Positions 1-8,890 of a stretch of 64,000 nucleotides of DNA are shown here, piece by piece. Position 1 is the first letter of the stretch, and every line of letters starts with the position of its first letter. The notes below the pieces were generated by a model. It saw nothing but the letters and a program-made list of their open reading frames with translations. It ran no database searches and was not told the DNA's origin. Origin of the DNA: Actinoplanes sp. DH11 (GTDB lineage: Bacteria; Actinomycetota; Actinomycetes; Mycobacteriales; Micromonosporaceae). Location: contig NZ_JAHWGU010000016.1 in NCBI RefSeq assembly GCF_020873875.1, positions 124,001 through 188,000 on the forward strand, in the 5' to 3' direction. Position numbers and translations under genes: made by a program.

Positions 1-3000
1 GACAAGCGGGTGGCCGCCGGCATCGCGCGGGCCGACGTGAAGCGCTCGGAGGCGGTGGCGAACCTGGCCGCCGCGGCCGCCTGGAAACGGTCGATCACGG
101 AGCTGCAGCAGGCCGAGCACGAGTACGCGCGGGCGCTCGGCAGTCACTGGCGGCACCTGGACACCGACTTCGACGCGATCACGGAGGCGCTGAGGACGGC
201 CGAGGAGGCGTTGCGGATCACCCCGCCGGCGGCGCTGCCGGGCGTGATCGAGCGGGTCTGCGCGCCGAGCCCGAACAGCGCGATCATCCGGATCGTCACG
301 GAGGCCCGCAAGGAGTTCGACAGGTGGACGGCGGGGCTGCGTCCGCCGCCGGAGCCGGCGCCACGGCCGCAGCTGGCGTCCGGGCCGATCCACGACGCGG
401 TCACCTGGCTGCGGGCGCACGTGGAGCCGCTCACCGCCGCCGCCGATCTGGTGCAGGCGTACGGCGTGGCGGCCGGGCGCGACTTCACCCTCGCCGAGGC
501 GGCCTCGATCGGCCTGCTCCGGGAGACCGCCGCGGATGCCGCGGGCGCGCTGTCGGCGAACGCGAGCGAGTACGCCGACGTGCTGGGACCGGTCTACCGC
601 GGCACCCAGACCGATGTGGAGGCGCTTGCCAAGGCGATGTCCTGGGCGTCCGAGGCCCGCCGGGTCCGGGCCGGCGCGGACGTGCCGTTCACCCGGGAGC
701 AGGCCGAGGCGCTGGCCCAGGTGCGCCCGACGGACGCCTTGCCGTCCCGGGTCGCCGAGTGGCAGGCCGCCCGTGACTGGATCCTGCGGGCGTTCGCGCC
801 GCGCCGGCATCCGTCGCTGACCGCAACCCTCGACGACTACGAGCACGCCCGGGAGCTGATCGCCGCGCTGCTCGCGGACAGCCGCGGCCAGCAGGAGTGG
901 TTCGACCACCAGGCGGCCCGGGCGGTGCTGAGCGAGCACGGCCTGGACCAGGTGGTGGACTTCTGCGCGCACGAGAAGCTGGCGGTGGATCAGTTGCTGC
1001 CGGTGATGGGCCGGGCGCTCTTCCAGTCCTGGGCCGACATGATCATCCGGGAGGACGAGCGGCTGCCCCCGCTCGACGCGGCCTCCCGGGACCGGCTGAT
1101 CCACGAGTTCCGGCTCTGGGACACGCTGCTGGAGCGGGGTGCGGTCGCGGACGTGATGAACGCGATCGACGCGATGCAGCCGTCCGGCACCGCGGTCGCC
1201 GAGGCGGCGGTGCTGCGGGCCGCGGCCGCGCAGCAGGGCCGCCGCCCACCGGTGCGCGACCTGCTCGGCGAGACCCGGCACGCCACCCTCGCGGTGAAGC
1301 CGTGCACGCTGACCATCCCGGCGGACGTGAGCCGGCTGCTCCCGTCCGACCTCTTCTTCGATGTCGTGATCGTCGACGAGGCGTCCCGGGTGCCGGTGGC
1401 CGACGCGATCACCTGCGCCTACCGGGCCAGCTCGATGATCGTGGTGGGGGACGACCGGCAGCTCGGCGCGGCGCCGCTGCCCGGCGGTGACGGGCAGTCC
1501 ATCCTGGGGCTGGCCATCCATTGCGGCGCCTTCCCGGTGCTCGACCTGACCACCCACTACCGCAGCCGGCACGAGTCGCTCATCGCCTTCGCGAACCACA
1601 GCTTCTACGCGGGACGGCTCAACACCTTCCCGGCGGCCGGGCCTGCGGGGCCCGATGCGGGCGTGCAGCTGTACGCGGTGGACGGCGACACCTCCCTCGC
1701 CGAGGAGGTCGCCAGCCGCGTGGCGCATCACCTGGTCACCCGGCCGGATCGGACGCTCGGCGTGGTCGCCTGCACCACGGCCCTGCGCTGGGAGATCGAG
1801 GCCGCGCTCGCCGACATGGTGGGTTCGCCGGACTCCGACCGGCTGCGCGGCTTCTTCGTCAAGGACCTGGACTCGGTGCAGGGCGACGAGCGCGACGTGG
1901 TGATCCTGGCGATCGGCACCGACCTGGGCGGGCTCGACGGCCCGGACGGGTGGCGCCGGCTCAACGTCGCGTCGACCCGGGCCGCCCGCCGGCTCGAGGT
2001 GGTGTCCGCGGTGCGCGAACGGGACCTGACCGGCACCGAGAGCTCGCGGCACCTGGCCGCCTACCTGGACTACGCGGCACGCGGCGAGGACGCCCTGGAG
2101 ATCCCGGACCCGGCGGCCGAGACACAGATGCCGTTCGAGGACTCGGTCCGCGAGGTGATCGCCTCGTGGGGCTATCACGTGCGGACCAGGGTCGGCACCG
2201 GTGCCTTCCGGATCGACCTGGCCGTCCGCCTCTCGCACCGGCGCAACTCCCCGTACGTCCTCGGCATCGAGTGCGACGGCACCACGTACGATTCCGCGCC
2301 CGCCGCCCGGGACCGGGACCGGCTGCGTGAGCAGGTCCTGCAGGGGCTGGGCTGGCGGCTGCACCGGATCTGGGGCACCGCCTGGTACCTGGACCGGGAG
2401 CACGAGGAGCAGCGGCTCCGGATCGCGATCGAGGAGGCCTTGGCCGGGTACCCCGCCGAGGTGGCGCCGGAGCTGACGGTCGAGGAGAGCCCGGTGCCGG
2501 CGCCGGCGGGCGCGTTCACCGAGTCGTTCGCGGAGACGGACATCGAGGAGGAGGTCTTCGCGGGGGCGTTCACCCAGGTCTTCGCGGAGCCGGAGCTCTA
2601 CGCGGAGCCGGAGCCCGTCGCGGAACCCGAGTCCGTCGCGGAGCCCGAGCCGGTCGCGGAGCCCGAGCCGGTCGCCGGGTTCGACGAGGTCACCGTCGAA
2701 CTCACCGCCGAGGACCTGGCGCAGGCCTTCCAGTACGAGCACCCGATCGGCCCCGAACCCGTGCCCGAGCAGTACCTGGTGGACGAGGCCGGTGCCTACC
2801 TGGCCGGTGTCGACGACCTGGAGCGGCAGATCGCCGACGCCGGGATCGTCCGGCCGGTGGCCGAGGGCGTGCCGGCGGAGTGGCCGGCCGCACCGGCGAT
2901 GTCCGGGGTGGAGCTCGACGCCGACCTGGAACCGCCGTTCGAGGCCGAGGAGCACCACACCGTGGTCCCGGCGATCTTCGAGCACCTGCACCGCGCCGAG

Positions 3001-3780
3001 ATCAACCCGGCCGACATGCACCCGATCCCCGCGCACCAGCAGCCCGCCGAGCCGGAGCAGCCGGTCGCGGTCGAGGAGCCGGCAGCGGAGGAGTTCGAGG
3101 AAGCAGCCCCGGCGGAAGTGGAGCTGCCGGTCGCCGCGAACCTCAGCGATCAGTGGACCCAGCCGTACCACAAGGCCCATCTCGAAGCCCTCCCCGCCGG
3201 CGCCGGACTCACCGACCCGGAGACCCACCCGGTCCTTCTGGAAGCCGTCCGGCAGCTGGCCCTCGTGGAGGGGCCGGTGCACATCGCGACAGTGCTCCAG
3301 CGGATGCGCGAGGAGTGGGGACTGACCCGGATCACCAAGCAGGCCCGCGCGGCCGTCGAGGAGGCGATCGTGGAGGCCGGCCTGACCTGGGACGGCACCT
3401 TCCTCAGCGACCCCGAGCACCCGGTGCCGGCGGTCCGGTTCCGGGCCGAGGACGTGGCGCGCAAGGCCGACCAGGTCGCCGACTCCGAGTTGCGGGTGGC
3501 GATGGAACACCTGGTCCACGACGGCGGGGTGCTGACCGTCGACGAGCTGCTGGCCGCCACCGGGCGGCTCTACGGCTGGTCGGCGCGCCGGTCCACCGAG
3601 GTGGACGCCCGGCTCACCGCGCTGATCGCCGACCTGGTCGACGAGGGTCACCTGATGCACCAGGCGGACGGCCTGGCCACCGCGCACGGCCTGCCCGACG
3701 TGCTGTCGCTGCCCCGGCACGACGCGGCGGTGGCGAAGAAGGCGGCCCGGCCCCGTCGGTCAGCGGCCAGCCGGAAGTGA
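1..3780 (+). CDS. SF1 helicase with Vsr-like nuclease and DUF3320-like C-terminus (5' end outside window)
   Basis: The reading frame is open to the first base, so the gene starts upstream. Visible from N to C: a long helical region, then helicase motif II (VVIVDEAS near 1363-1386), motif III (GDDRQL near 1450), motif IV (THYRSR near 1552), motif V (SVQGDERDVV near 1873) and motif VI (ASTRAARR near 1972). A PD-(D/E)XK fold resembling Vsr/MTES_1575 follows (RIDLAV, IECDG, RDRDRLREQ at 2209-2340), then a Glu-Pro-Val-Ala tandem repeat linker (2584-2679) and a DUF3320-like end (about 3190-3400). The Walker A motif and any DUF4011 domain would lie upstream. This order matches the helicase-nuclease architecture reported as the Hhe anti-phage system; a role in DNA defence or repair is inferred. 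Confidence 0.8.
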   Translation, partial: DKRVAAGIARADVKRSEAVANLAAAAAWKRSITELQQAEHEYARALGSHWRHLDTDFDAITEALRTAEEALRITPPAALPGVIERVCAPSPNSAIIRIVTEARKEFDRWTAGLRPPPEPAPRPQLASGPIHDAVTWLRAHVEPLTAAADLVQAYGVAAGRDFTLAEAASIGLLRETAADAAGALSANASEYADVLGPVYRGTQTDVEALAKAMSWASEARRVRAGADVPFTREQAEALAQVRPTDALPSRVAEWQAARDWILRAFAPRRHPSLTATLDDYEHARELIAALLADSRGQQEWFDHQAARAVLSEHGLDQVVDFCAHEKLAVDQLLPVMGRALFQSWADMIIREDERLPPLDAASRDRLIHEFRLWDTLLERGAVADVMNAIDAMQPSGTAVAEAAVLRAAAAQQGRRPPVRDLLGETRHATLAVKPCTLTIPADVSRLLPSDLFFDVVIVDEASRVPVADAITCAYRASSMIVVGDDRQLGAAPLPGGDGQSILGLAIHCGAFPVLDLTTHYRSRHESLIAFANHSFYAGRLNTFPAAGPAGPDAGVQLYAVDGDTSLAEEVASRVAHHLVTRPDRTLGVVACTTALRWEIEAALADMVGSPDSDRLRGFFVKDLDSVQGDERDVVILAIGTDLGGLDGPDGWRRLNVASTRAARRLEVVSAVRERDLTGTESSRHLAAYLDYAARGEDALEIPDPAAETQMPFEDSVREVIASWGYHVRTRVGTGAFRIDLAVRLSHRRNSPYVLGIECDGTTYDSAPAARDRDRLREQVLQGLGWRLHRIWGTAWYLDREHEEQRLRIAIEEALAGYPAEVAPELTVEESPVPAPAGAFTESFAETDIEEEVFAGAFTQVFAEPELYAEPEPVAEPESVAEPEPVAEPEPVAGFDEVTVELTAEDLAQAFQYEHPIGPEPVPEQYLVDEAGAYLAGVDDLERQIADAGIVRPVAEGVPAEWPAAPAMSGVELDADLEPPFEAEEHHTVVPAIFEHLHRAEINPADMHPIPAHQQPAEPEQPVAVEEPAAEEFEEAAPAEVELPVAANLSDQWTQPYHKAHLEALPAGAGLTDPETHPVLLEAVRQLALVEGPVHIATVLQRMREEWGLTRITKQARAAVEEAIVEAGLTWDGTFLSDPEHPVPAVRFRAEDVARKADQVADSELRVAMEHLVHDGGVLTVDELLAATGRLYGWSARRSTEVDARLTALIADLVDEGHLMHQADGLATAHGLPDVLSLPRHDAAVAKKAARPRRSAASRK
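2584..2679 (+). repeat. 18-bp in-frame repeat, EPEPVA linker
   Basis: Imperfect copies of an 18-bp unit encode alternating Glu-Pro and Val-Ala residues between the nuclease and DUF3320-like parts of the helicase. Probably a flexible acidic linker. Confidence 0.75.
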
Positions 3781-3824
3781 GACGGCCGCCATCACAGCGT
3801 GTACCGCGGTTAACCCGCGGTACC

Positions 3825-3838
3825 TAACCTCCGGCCAC
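3825..3838 (+). promoter_or_regulatory. -10 element of a likely leaderless promoter
   Basis: TAACCT (3825-3830) fits the actinobacterial TANNNT -10 consensus and ends 8 bases before the ATG at 3839. No Shine-Dalgarno sequence lies between, so the mRNA probably begins at or next to the start codon. Confidence 0.45.
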
Positions 3839-5044
3839 ATGGGAAAGATCATCAATCGTACGATCGCCGGCGCCGGTGCCGTCGCGCTCACCCTGGCCCT
3901 CGCCGGCACCGCCTCGGTGGCCGGCGGACACCACTCGAAGGTGACGGAGCCGACCCTGACCGGGTTCGCGTCGCTGCCCGCCGGCACGTTCGTGCCCGGT
4001 AGCGAGCCGTCCGGCAGCCTGGTCACCGGCAACACCAACGGCTTCGCCGCGCCCTTCGCCGACCAGCCGATCCAGGGCTTCTCCGGCATCGCCGACAACG
4101 GTGACGGCACGTTCGACGTGCTGTCCGACAACGGGTACGGCAACCAGGCCAACTCCGGTGACTTCCTGCTCCGCATCCAGAAGCTCGCCCCGGTGTTCCG
4201 GACCAACCAGGTCGACGTGCTCGGCGGCGTCAACCTGACCGACCCGGCCGGCAAGGTGCCGTGGAAGCTGACCCGCCCCGACCGGGTGCTGACCGGCGCC
4301 GACTTCGACGTCGAGTCGATCGTCAAGGCCGCGGACGGCTCCTACTGGATCGGTGACGAGTTCGGCCCGTACCTCCTGCACTTCGACCGCGCCGGGCGCC
4401 TGCTCGCCGCACCCACGCCGCTGCCCGGCGTGATCGCGCCGGAGACCGCCGCCCGCACCGGCGCCACCGCCACCCTCGGCGGCAGCAAGGGCTTCGAGGG
4501 CCTGGCCCAGTCGCCCGACGGCCGCTACCTGTACGCGCTGCTCGAGGGCACCGTGACCGGCGACGCGGCCGGGCGGCTGCGGTTCAACGAGTTCGACACC
4601 CGGACCCGGCAGTACACCGGCAAGCGCCTCGCCTACCAGCTGGACGCGCCGGCCCACGCCATCGGTGACGCCATCGCCGTCGACAAGGACCGCTTCCTGA
4701 TCATCGAGCGGGACAACGGCCAGGGCGCCACCGCGGTCAACAAGAAGATCTACCTGGCCGACAAGCGGGACCGTAACCGCGACGGCCTGCTCGACAAGAC
4801 CCTGGTCGTCGACCTGATGAAGGTGGCGAACCCGCGCAAGCTCGGCGGTTTCGGCACCACGTTCACCTTCCCGTTCCAGACCATCGAGGACGTGGTGATC
4901 CTGGACGCGAAGACCATCGCCGTGCTCAACGACAACAACTTCCCGTTCTCCAGCGGCCGCACCGCCGGCGTCGCCGACAACAACGAGTGGATCACCATCG
5001 AGCTCCCCGCGTCGCTGCGCCCCGACAAGCGCGTCCTGAAGTAA
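3839..5044 (+). CDS. Secreted esterase-like, phytase-like beta-propeller protein
   Basis: 401 residues with a signal peptide (positive start MGKIIN, hydrophobic stretch to about residue 28). The body matches the phytase-like / esterase-like domain family found in many actinobacterial secreted proteins: the segments QGFSGIADNGDGTF, VLSDNGYGNQ, DFDVESIVKA, GDEFGPYLLHFD, KGFEGLAQSPDGRYLYALLEG and VLNDNNFPFS carry repeated Asp/Asn/Gly metal-loop patterns. Probably a metal-dependent phosphoesterase or esterase outside the membrane; the substrate is unknown. It stands alone, with a likely leaderless promoter in front. Confidence 0.8.
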   Translation: MGKIINRTIAGAGAVALTLALAGTASVAGGHHSKVTEPTLTGFASLPAGTFVPGSEPSGSLVTGNTNGFAAPFADQPIQGFSGIADNGDGTFDVLSDNGYGNQANSGDFLLRIQKLAPVFRTNQVDVLGGVNLTDPAGKVPWKLTRPDRVLTGADFDVESIVKAADGSYWIGDEFGPYLLHFDRAGRLLAAPTPLPGVIAPETAARTGATATLGGSKGFEGLAQSPDGRYLYALLEGTVTGDAAGRLRFNEFDTRTRQYTGKRLAYQLDAPAHAIGDAIAVDKDRFLIIERDNGQGATAVNKKIYLADKRDRNRDGLLDKTLVVDLMKVANPRKLGGFGTTFTFPFQTIEDVVILDAKTIAVLNDNNFPFSSGRTAGVADNNEWITIELPASLRPDKRVLK

Positions 5045-5136
5045 CAGCACCCCGCGCCGGCCGGTGCGTCACCTCGGCGCACCGGCTGTTCGGCGAGTGT
5101 CCATCCGGCGTGAGTCCGCGCCTCGCCGGGAGCGCC

Positions 5137-5149
5137 TAGCGTCAGCGGC
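5137..5149 (+). promoter_or_regulatory. -10 element of a likely leaderless promoter
   Basis: TAGCGT (5137-5142) lies 7 bases before the ATG at 5150 with no ribosome binding site between, the usual actinobacterial leaderless arrangement. Confidence 0.45.
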
Positions 5150-6472
5150 ATGGCCGCGGTGATGGAGGCGACCAGGACCGCCGCACGGGACCTGGTCCGG
5201 GACGAGACGCCGGCGCGGCTGCGGCTGCTGGCCTCGCTCACCGCCGGCGCCGCCGCCGCGCTGCTGCTGGTGACCGGCCTGGTGATGGACACGGTGCAGG
5301 ACCAGGTCCGGGTGATCGGCCATCAGGCGGCCCCGCTCGCGGCCACGTCCGCCGACCTGTACTTCGCGCTCAGCGACCTGGACGCGCAGGCCACCCGGAT
5401 CCTGCTCGCCGGTGACGCCGACGCCTTGGCCGGCAGCCGGCTCGACGCGCTCGGCGCCTACCGGGAACGCGGCCGTCAGGTCGACGCGGACCTGCGCGAC
5501 GTACTGACGATCAGCGCCGGCAGCCCGGAACAGCGACTGGTGACCGACCTGCTCGACGGGCTCGCCGTCTACCGCCAGCGGATCGGCCAGGCACTCGCCG
5601 CCCAGGAGCAGGCGGCACGCACGACCGGCCCGGCGACGCCTGCGGGCCGGCTCTCCGACGACGCTCTCGGCTATTACACCCAGGCCACCACGGTGCTGCA
5701 CGAACGGCTTCTGCTTGACGCGCAGCGACTGCGGGCGACGAGCGAGGAAAGACTGACGAGGGCGTACGAAGCCAAAACTTCCACCGAGTCCGCAGGAGGG
5801 TTTTTCGCCGTCCTGCTCGGAACGGCATTGCTGATACTGCTGGTCCTGTCGCAGGTGTGGCTGGCCCGCCGCTTCCGGCGCACCTGGAACCCGGCCCTCA
5901 TCGCCGCGACCGCGATCAGCCTGTTCCTGGTCGTGGCCGTCACCGCGGTGCTCGGCGCGCAGGGCAGCCGGCTCACCGAGGCGCGGGCCGGCGGCCTCCA
6001 GCCCTATCTGGAGCTCTCCGAACTGCGGGCGGTCGGCTCCGACGCGGCCGCGGACACCAGCCGGTACGTGGTGAGCGGCAACCTCGCCTACTACCGGGAC
6101 GACTTCACCGGGAAGTCGACGCTGCTGACCGTCGGCGACCTGGACAGTCTCGCCGGGGCGGAGGCGGTGCGGCGCTGGGCCGCCTACCGGGACAGTCACG
6201 AACGGATCCTCGGGCTCGCTGATGACGGCCGTACCGCCGAGGCGGTGACGGCACTGACCGGGATCCGGCGCGGCGACGCGGCGTTCGACTTCGCGTACTT
6301 CGACGCCGCCGTCGCCACGGTCACCGACGCCCGCCGGCTCGAGTTCGACCGGGGGCTGCGCGCGGCGGAAAGTTCCCTGACCGGCGCGGTGACCGTACCG
6401 GTCGTGGCGCTGGTCCTGGTCATCGTGCTTGTCGCGCTCGGGGTGCGCCGGAGATTGGCGGAGTACCGATGA
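5150..6472 (+). CDS. Multi-pass membrane protein with two extracellular helical domains, sensor-like
   Basis: 440 residues, not assigned to a named family. Four hydrophobic segments are visible at about 26-47, 218-240, 250-272 and 412-433. They bracket two alpha-helical, charged regions of about 160 and 130 residues (48-215 and 275-410) that should face outside and resemble the four-helix ligand domains of chemoreceptors and kinases (for example LYFALSDLDAQATRILLAGD, AADTSRYVVSGNLAYY). There is no cytoplasmic kinase, HAMP or methyl-accepting output domain. The stop overlaps the next gene by four bases (ATGA), so it is translationally coupled to a PstS-like lipoprotein; the pair may sense or bind a ligand together. 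Function is inferred from context only. Confidence 0.7.
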   Translation: MAAVMEATRTAARDLVRDETPARLRLLASLTAGAAAALLLVTGLVMDTVQDQVRVIGHQAAPLAATSADLYFALSDLDAQATRILLAGDADALAGSRLDALGAYRERGRQVDADLRDVLTISAGSPEQRLVTDLLDGLAVYRQRIGQALAAQEQAARTTGPATPAGRLSDDALGYYTQATTVLHERLLLDAQRLRATSEERLTRAYEAKTSTESAGGFFAVLLGTALLILLVLSQVWLARRFRRTWNPALIAATAISLFLVVAVTAVLGAQGSRLTEARAGGLQPYLELSELRAVGSDAAADTSRYVVSGNLAYYRDDFTGKSTLLTVGDLDSLAGAEAVRRWAAYRDSHERILGLADDGRTAEAVTALTGIRRGDAAFDFAYFDAAVATVTDARRLEFDRGLRAAESSLTGAVTVPVVALVLVIVLVALGVRRRLAEYR

Positions 6473-7518
6473 AGGCCCGGACGGCAGTGCTGCTGCCTCT
6501 GCTGCTGGTCCTTGCCGGCTGTGCCGAGCATCCCGAACCGGGGCCACCGCCGATCGCCTGCGCGGCCGGCACGACAGGTGGTCAAGGCTCGTCCGCGCAG
6601 ACCAACGCGTTGCAGGCCTGGATCAAGGAGTACCAGATCGCCTGCCCCGAGGCGGCGATCCAGTACACCAGCACCGGCTCCGGCGCCGGGGTGCGCGCCT
6701 TCCTGGCCGGTGACGGTGACTTCGCCGGCACCGACACACCGCTCTCCGCCGCCGACCGGACCCGGGCCGAGCAGCGGTGCGGCGGACCGGTCGTGCAGCT
6801 GCCGCTGGTAGCCGGGCCGATCGCGCTGGCCTACAACGTGGCCGGGGTGGGCGAACTGCGGCTCACCCCGGAGACCATCGCCCGGATCTTCAGTGGAGTG
6901 GTGCGGGTCTGGAACGACCCGGCCGTCGCGGCGGACAACCCGGCCGCCGCGCTGCCGGCCACCGAGATCCGGACGATCCACCGCGCGGACAACTCCGGCA
7001 CGACCGAGAACTTCACCCGCTACCTGACGGCGGCCGCGCCGGCGGCCTGGCGGCACGGCAGCAGCGGGGACTGGCGGGCGCCGGGCGGTGCGGCGGAGCG
7101 GGGCAGTCACCGGGTGGCGGCGGCGGTGGCCCGGACGGAGGGGGCGATCGGATATGTGGAGTCGTCGTACGCGTCCGTCAATGATCTGCCGGTGGTGTCC
7201 GTCGGCGGCGACGGGCGGTTCGTGGCGCCGACCAACTCGGCGGCGGGCGCGGCGATCGAGAACGCCGGTCTCAGCGATGCCGATGGTGCGGTACGGCTTG
7301 ATGCCTCTTGGTCCGGTGGGACGGCCGGTTACGCGTACCCCCTGGTCCTGATCTCCTATGAGGTGGTGTGCCGGACCGGCGCCTCGGCCCTGACCCGCGC
7401 CTTCCTCGCCCACGCGGCGGGTGCGGCGGGGCAGGACACGGCGCAGGCAGCGGGGTACGCGGCCCTGCCGGAAGCGCTGCGCAACCGGGTAGCGCAGACC
7501 GTGGCCGCCCTGCGCTGA
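6469..7518 (+). CDS. PstS-like phosphate-type substrate-binding lipoprotein (orphan)
   Basis: 349 residues. A lipoprotein signal peptide ends in the lipobox LAGC (Cys18). The mature part follows the PstS pattern: STGSGAGVRAFLAGDGDFAGTD (phosphate-loop Ser/Thr/Gly and Asp), LPLVAGPIALAYNV, LTPETIARIFSGVVRVWND, and HRADNSGTTENFTRYL. No pstC, pstA or pstB lies nearby; the coupled partner is the upstream membrane protein. It may therefore serve as a sensor ligand-binder rather than part of a transporter, though it could also feed a Pst system encoded elsewhere. The last codons and the stop lie in a 20-bp tandem duplication (7501-7540). Confidence 0.8.
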   Translation: MKARTAVLLPLLLVLAGCAEHPEPGPPPIACAAGTTGGQGSSAQTNALQAWIKEYQIACPEAAIQYTSTGSGAGVRAFLAGDGDFAGTDTPLSAADRTRAEQRCGGPVVQLPLVAGPIALAYNVAGVGELRLTPETIARIFSGVVRVWNDPAVAADNPAAALPATEIRTIHRADNSGTTENFTRYLTAAAPAAWRHGSSGDWRAPGGAAERGSHRVAAAVARTEGAIGYVESSYASVNDLPVVSVGGDGRFVAPTNSAAGAAIENAGLSDADGAVRLDASWSGGTAGYAYPLVLISYEVVCRTGASALTRAFLAHAAGAAGQDTAQAAGYAALPEALRNRVAQTVAALR

Positions 7519-7540
7519 CCGTGGCCGCCCCGCGCTGACC
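7501..7540 (+). repeat. 20-bp tandem duplication across a stop codon
   Basis: Two adjacent 20-bp units differing at one base cover the last codons and stop of the PstS-like gene and the bases just after it. The second unit is non-coding, suggesting a recent slippage or duplication event. Confidence 0.8.
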
Positions 7541-7624
7541 GATTTTGTTCACGCTCATCCGGCCGTTCGGAGGTCCTTCCGCCGTCGATCCGGCTCTGTG
7601 GGCGACCGCCCGGGGTCGGTTAAG

Positions 7625-7636
7625 GTGAGCGCTAAC
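7625..7636. promoter_or_regulatory. LacI-family operator in front of araD
   Basis: GTGAGCGCTAAC is a near-palindrome with the central CG typical of LacI-family sites. It lies 25 bases before the araD start and shares the GTxAxC/GxTAAC layout with sites at 11830-11841 and 11928-11939 around the arabinose regulator, so the same LacI protein probably controls all three. Confidence 0.6.
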
Positions 7637-7661
7637 ATTCGCGGGTCGAGGGGAAGACGAA

Positions 7662-8372
7662 GTGACATACGGTTCCAAGGCGTTGCGCCGGGCCGTGCTG
7701 CGGGCCAACCTGATGATCCCGGCGGCCGGGCTCGCCCAGCTGACCTGGGGAAACGTCAGCGGCATCGACCGCGAGGCCGGGCTCTACCTGATCAAGCCGT
7801 CCGGTGTCGCGTACGACGAGCTCACCGAGGACCACCTGGTCCCCGTCGACCTGGAGACCGGCAAGGTGCTCGGCGGCGACCTGCGCCCGTCCGTGGACAG
7901 CGAGTCGCACCGCGCCTTCTACCTGGCCTGGCCCTCCATCGGCGGGGTCACGCACACCCACTCCACCAACGCCGTCGCGTTCGCCCAGGCCAACCTCGAC
8001 ATCCCGCTGCTCGGCACCACGCACGCCGACACGTTCAACGGCCCGATCCCGGTCACCCGCGGCCTCACCGCCGCCGAGTGCGCCACCGACTACGAACTCA
8101 ACACCGGCCGCGTCATCGTCGAAACCATCGGCGACGACGACGCCGCAGCCGCCATGCCGGCCGCCCTGGTAGCCAACCACGGCCCGTTCACCTGGGGCGC
8201 CGACCCCATCAAATCGGTGCAGAACGGCATCATCTGCGAGGCGGTCGCGGAGATGGCCCTCAAAACCCTGGCCCTGAACCCGGCCGCGACCATCCCGCAG
8301 CACCTGCAGGAGCGGCACTTCAAGCGCAAGCACGGGCCGGGCGCCTACTACGGCAACCCCAAGCCGGCCTGA
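7662..8372 (+). CDS. araD: L-ribulose-5-phosphate 4-epimerase
   Basis: 236 residues, the usual length. Converts L-ribulose 5-phosphate to D-xylulose 5-phosphate, the last step of L-arabinose breakdown, in the cytoplasm. Class II aldolase/epimerase zinc ligands are visible: THTHS (His98 and His100) and ANHGPF (His173). TWGNVSGID and KPSGVAYDEL form the phosphate and substrate loops. Start GTG at 7662. The other arabinose genes (araA and the importer) are about 3.6 kb downstream behind the LacI regulator, so araD is a separate unit linked to them by a shared operator type. Confidence 0.93.
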   Translation: MTYGSKALRRAVLRANLMIPAAGLAQLTWGNVSGIDREAGLYLIKPSGVAYDELTEDHLVPVDLETGKVLGGDLRPSVDSESHRAFYLAWPSIGGVTHTHSTNAVAFAQANLDIPLLGTTHADTFNGPIPVTRGLTAAECATDYELNTGRVIVETIGDDDAAAAMPAALVANHGPFTWGADPIKSVQNGIICEAVAEMALKTLALNPAATIPQHLQERHFKRKHGPGAYYGNPKPA

Positions 8373-8890
8373 CAGCCGAGCTGATCGCTCCCGGCTCGCG
8401 GTCGTTGTCGCTTCCGGGCGACCAGGCGAGCAGCGGTGCCCGGCGTGGTGTTCGCCTGCCCCCGCTCTGTTGCGGTCCCCGGATAAGTAGCCGCGGTCGG
8501 TCGCGTTGAGGTCAGCACGGCGAAGTTGATCTGCTAGCGCTACGAAATCGCTGTGATCATGGGGTTGAAACCGCGATTTCGCATCGCTAGCAGATCAACA
8601 TCTCGACGGGGACCGCCCGTCCGGCGCTACCCTCGGCCACCATCGGGGAAGCGGGTTCGATGCGCGGGCGGTGTCGGCTGGGCGGCGGTCAGGCTTGCGG
8701 TGGCGGTATCGGCTGGGCCGCGATCCGGGGGTGCGGTGGCGGCGGAGTGGGCGGGTAGCGGATCGCTGAGCCGGATTGTCGGCTAAGCCGGATGTGCTTC
8801 GCCGAGGGGCGGCGTGGCGTCGGGCCAGTGGTGTGCGGACTGGTCGGGTATCGCCGAGTCGGATTGTCCGCTGAGCCGGATGTGCTCCGG
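8373..8890. other. Gene-free spacer downstream of araD
   Basis: About 520 bases with no convincing gene on either strand. It holds one copy of the 75-bp palindromic element (8525-8599). Open frames here are GC-driven, and those crossing the palindrome encode element sequence rather than a conserved protein. Confidence 0.6.
8525..8599 (+). repeat. 75-bp dispersed palindromic element, copy 1
   Basis: Begins GTTGATCTGCTAGCG and ends with its exact inverse complement. The arms continue imperfectly through GAAATCG for roughly 28 bases, leaving a loop of about 17 bases. The whole 75 bases are identical to the reverse complement of 27934-28008. It lies between araD and the convergent unknown gene at 8891-9628. 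Likely a REP-like or small non-autonomous element, possibly working as a bidirectional terminator. Confidence 0.85.

Noticed and set aside
8553..8786. A 77-residue open frame sharing its first residues (MIMGLKPRFRIASRSTSR) with a minus-strand frame at 27771-27980
   Set aside because: The shared peptide comes from the 75-bp palindromic element present in both places, not from a protein family.
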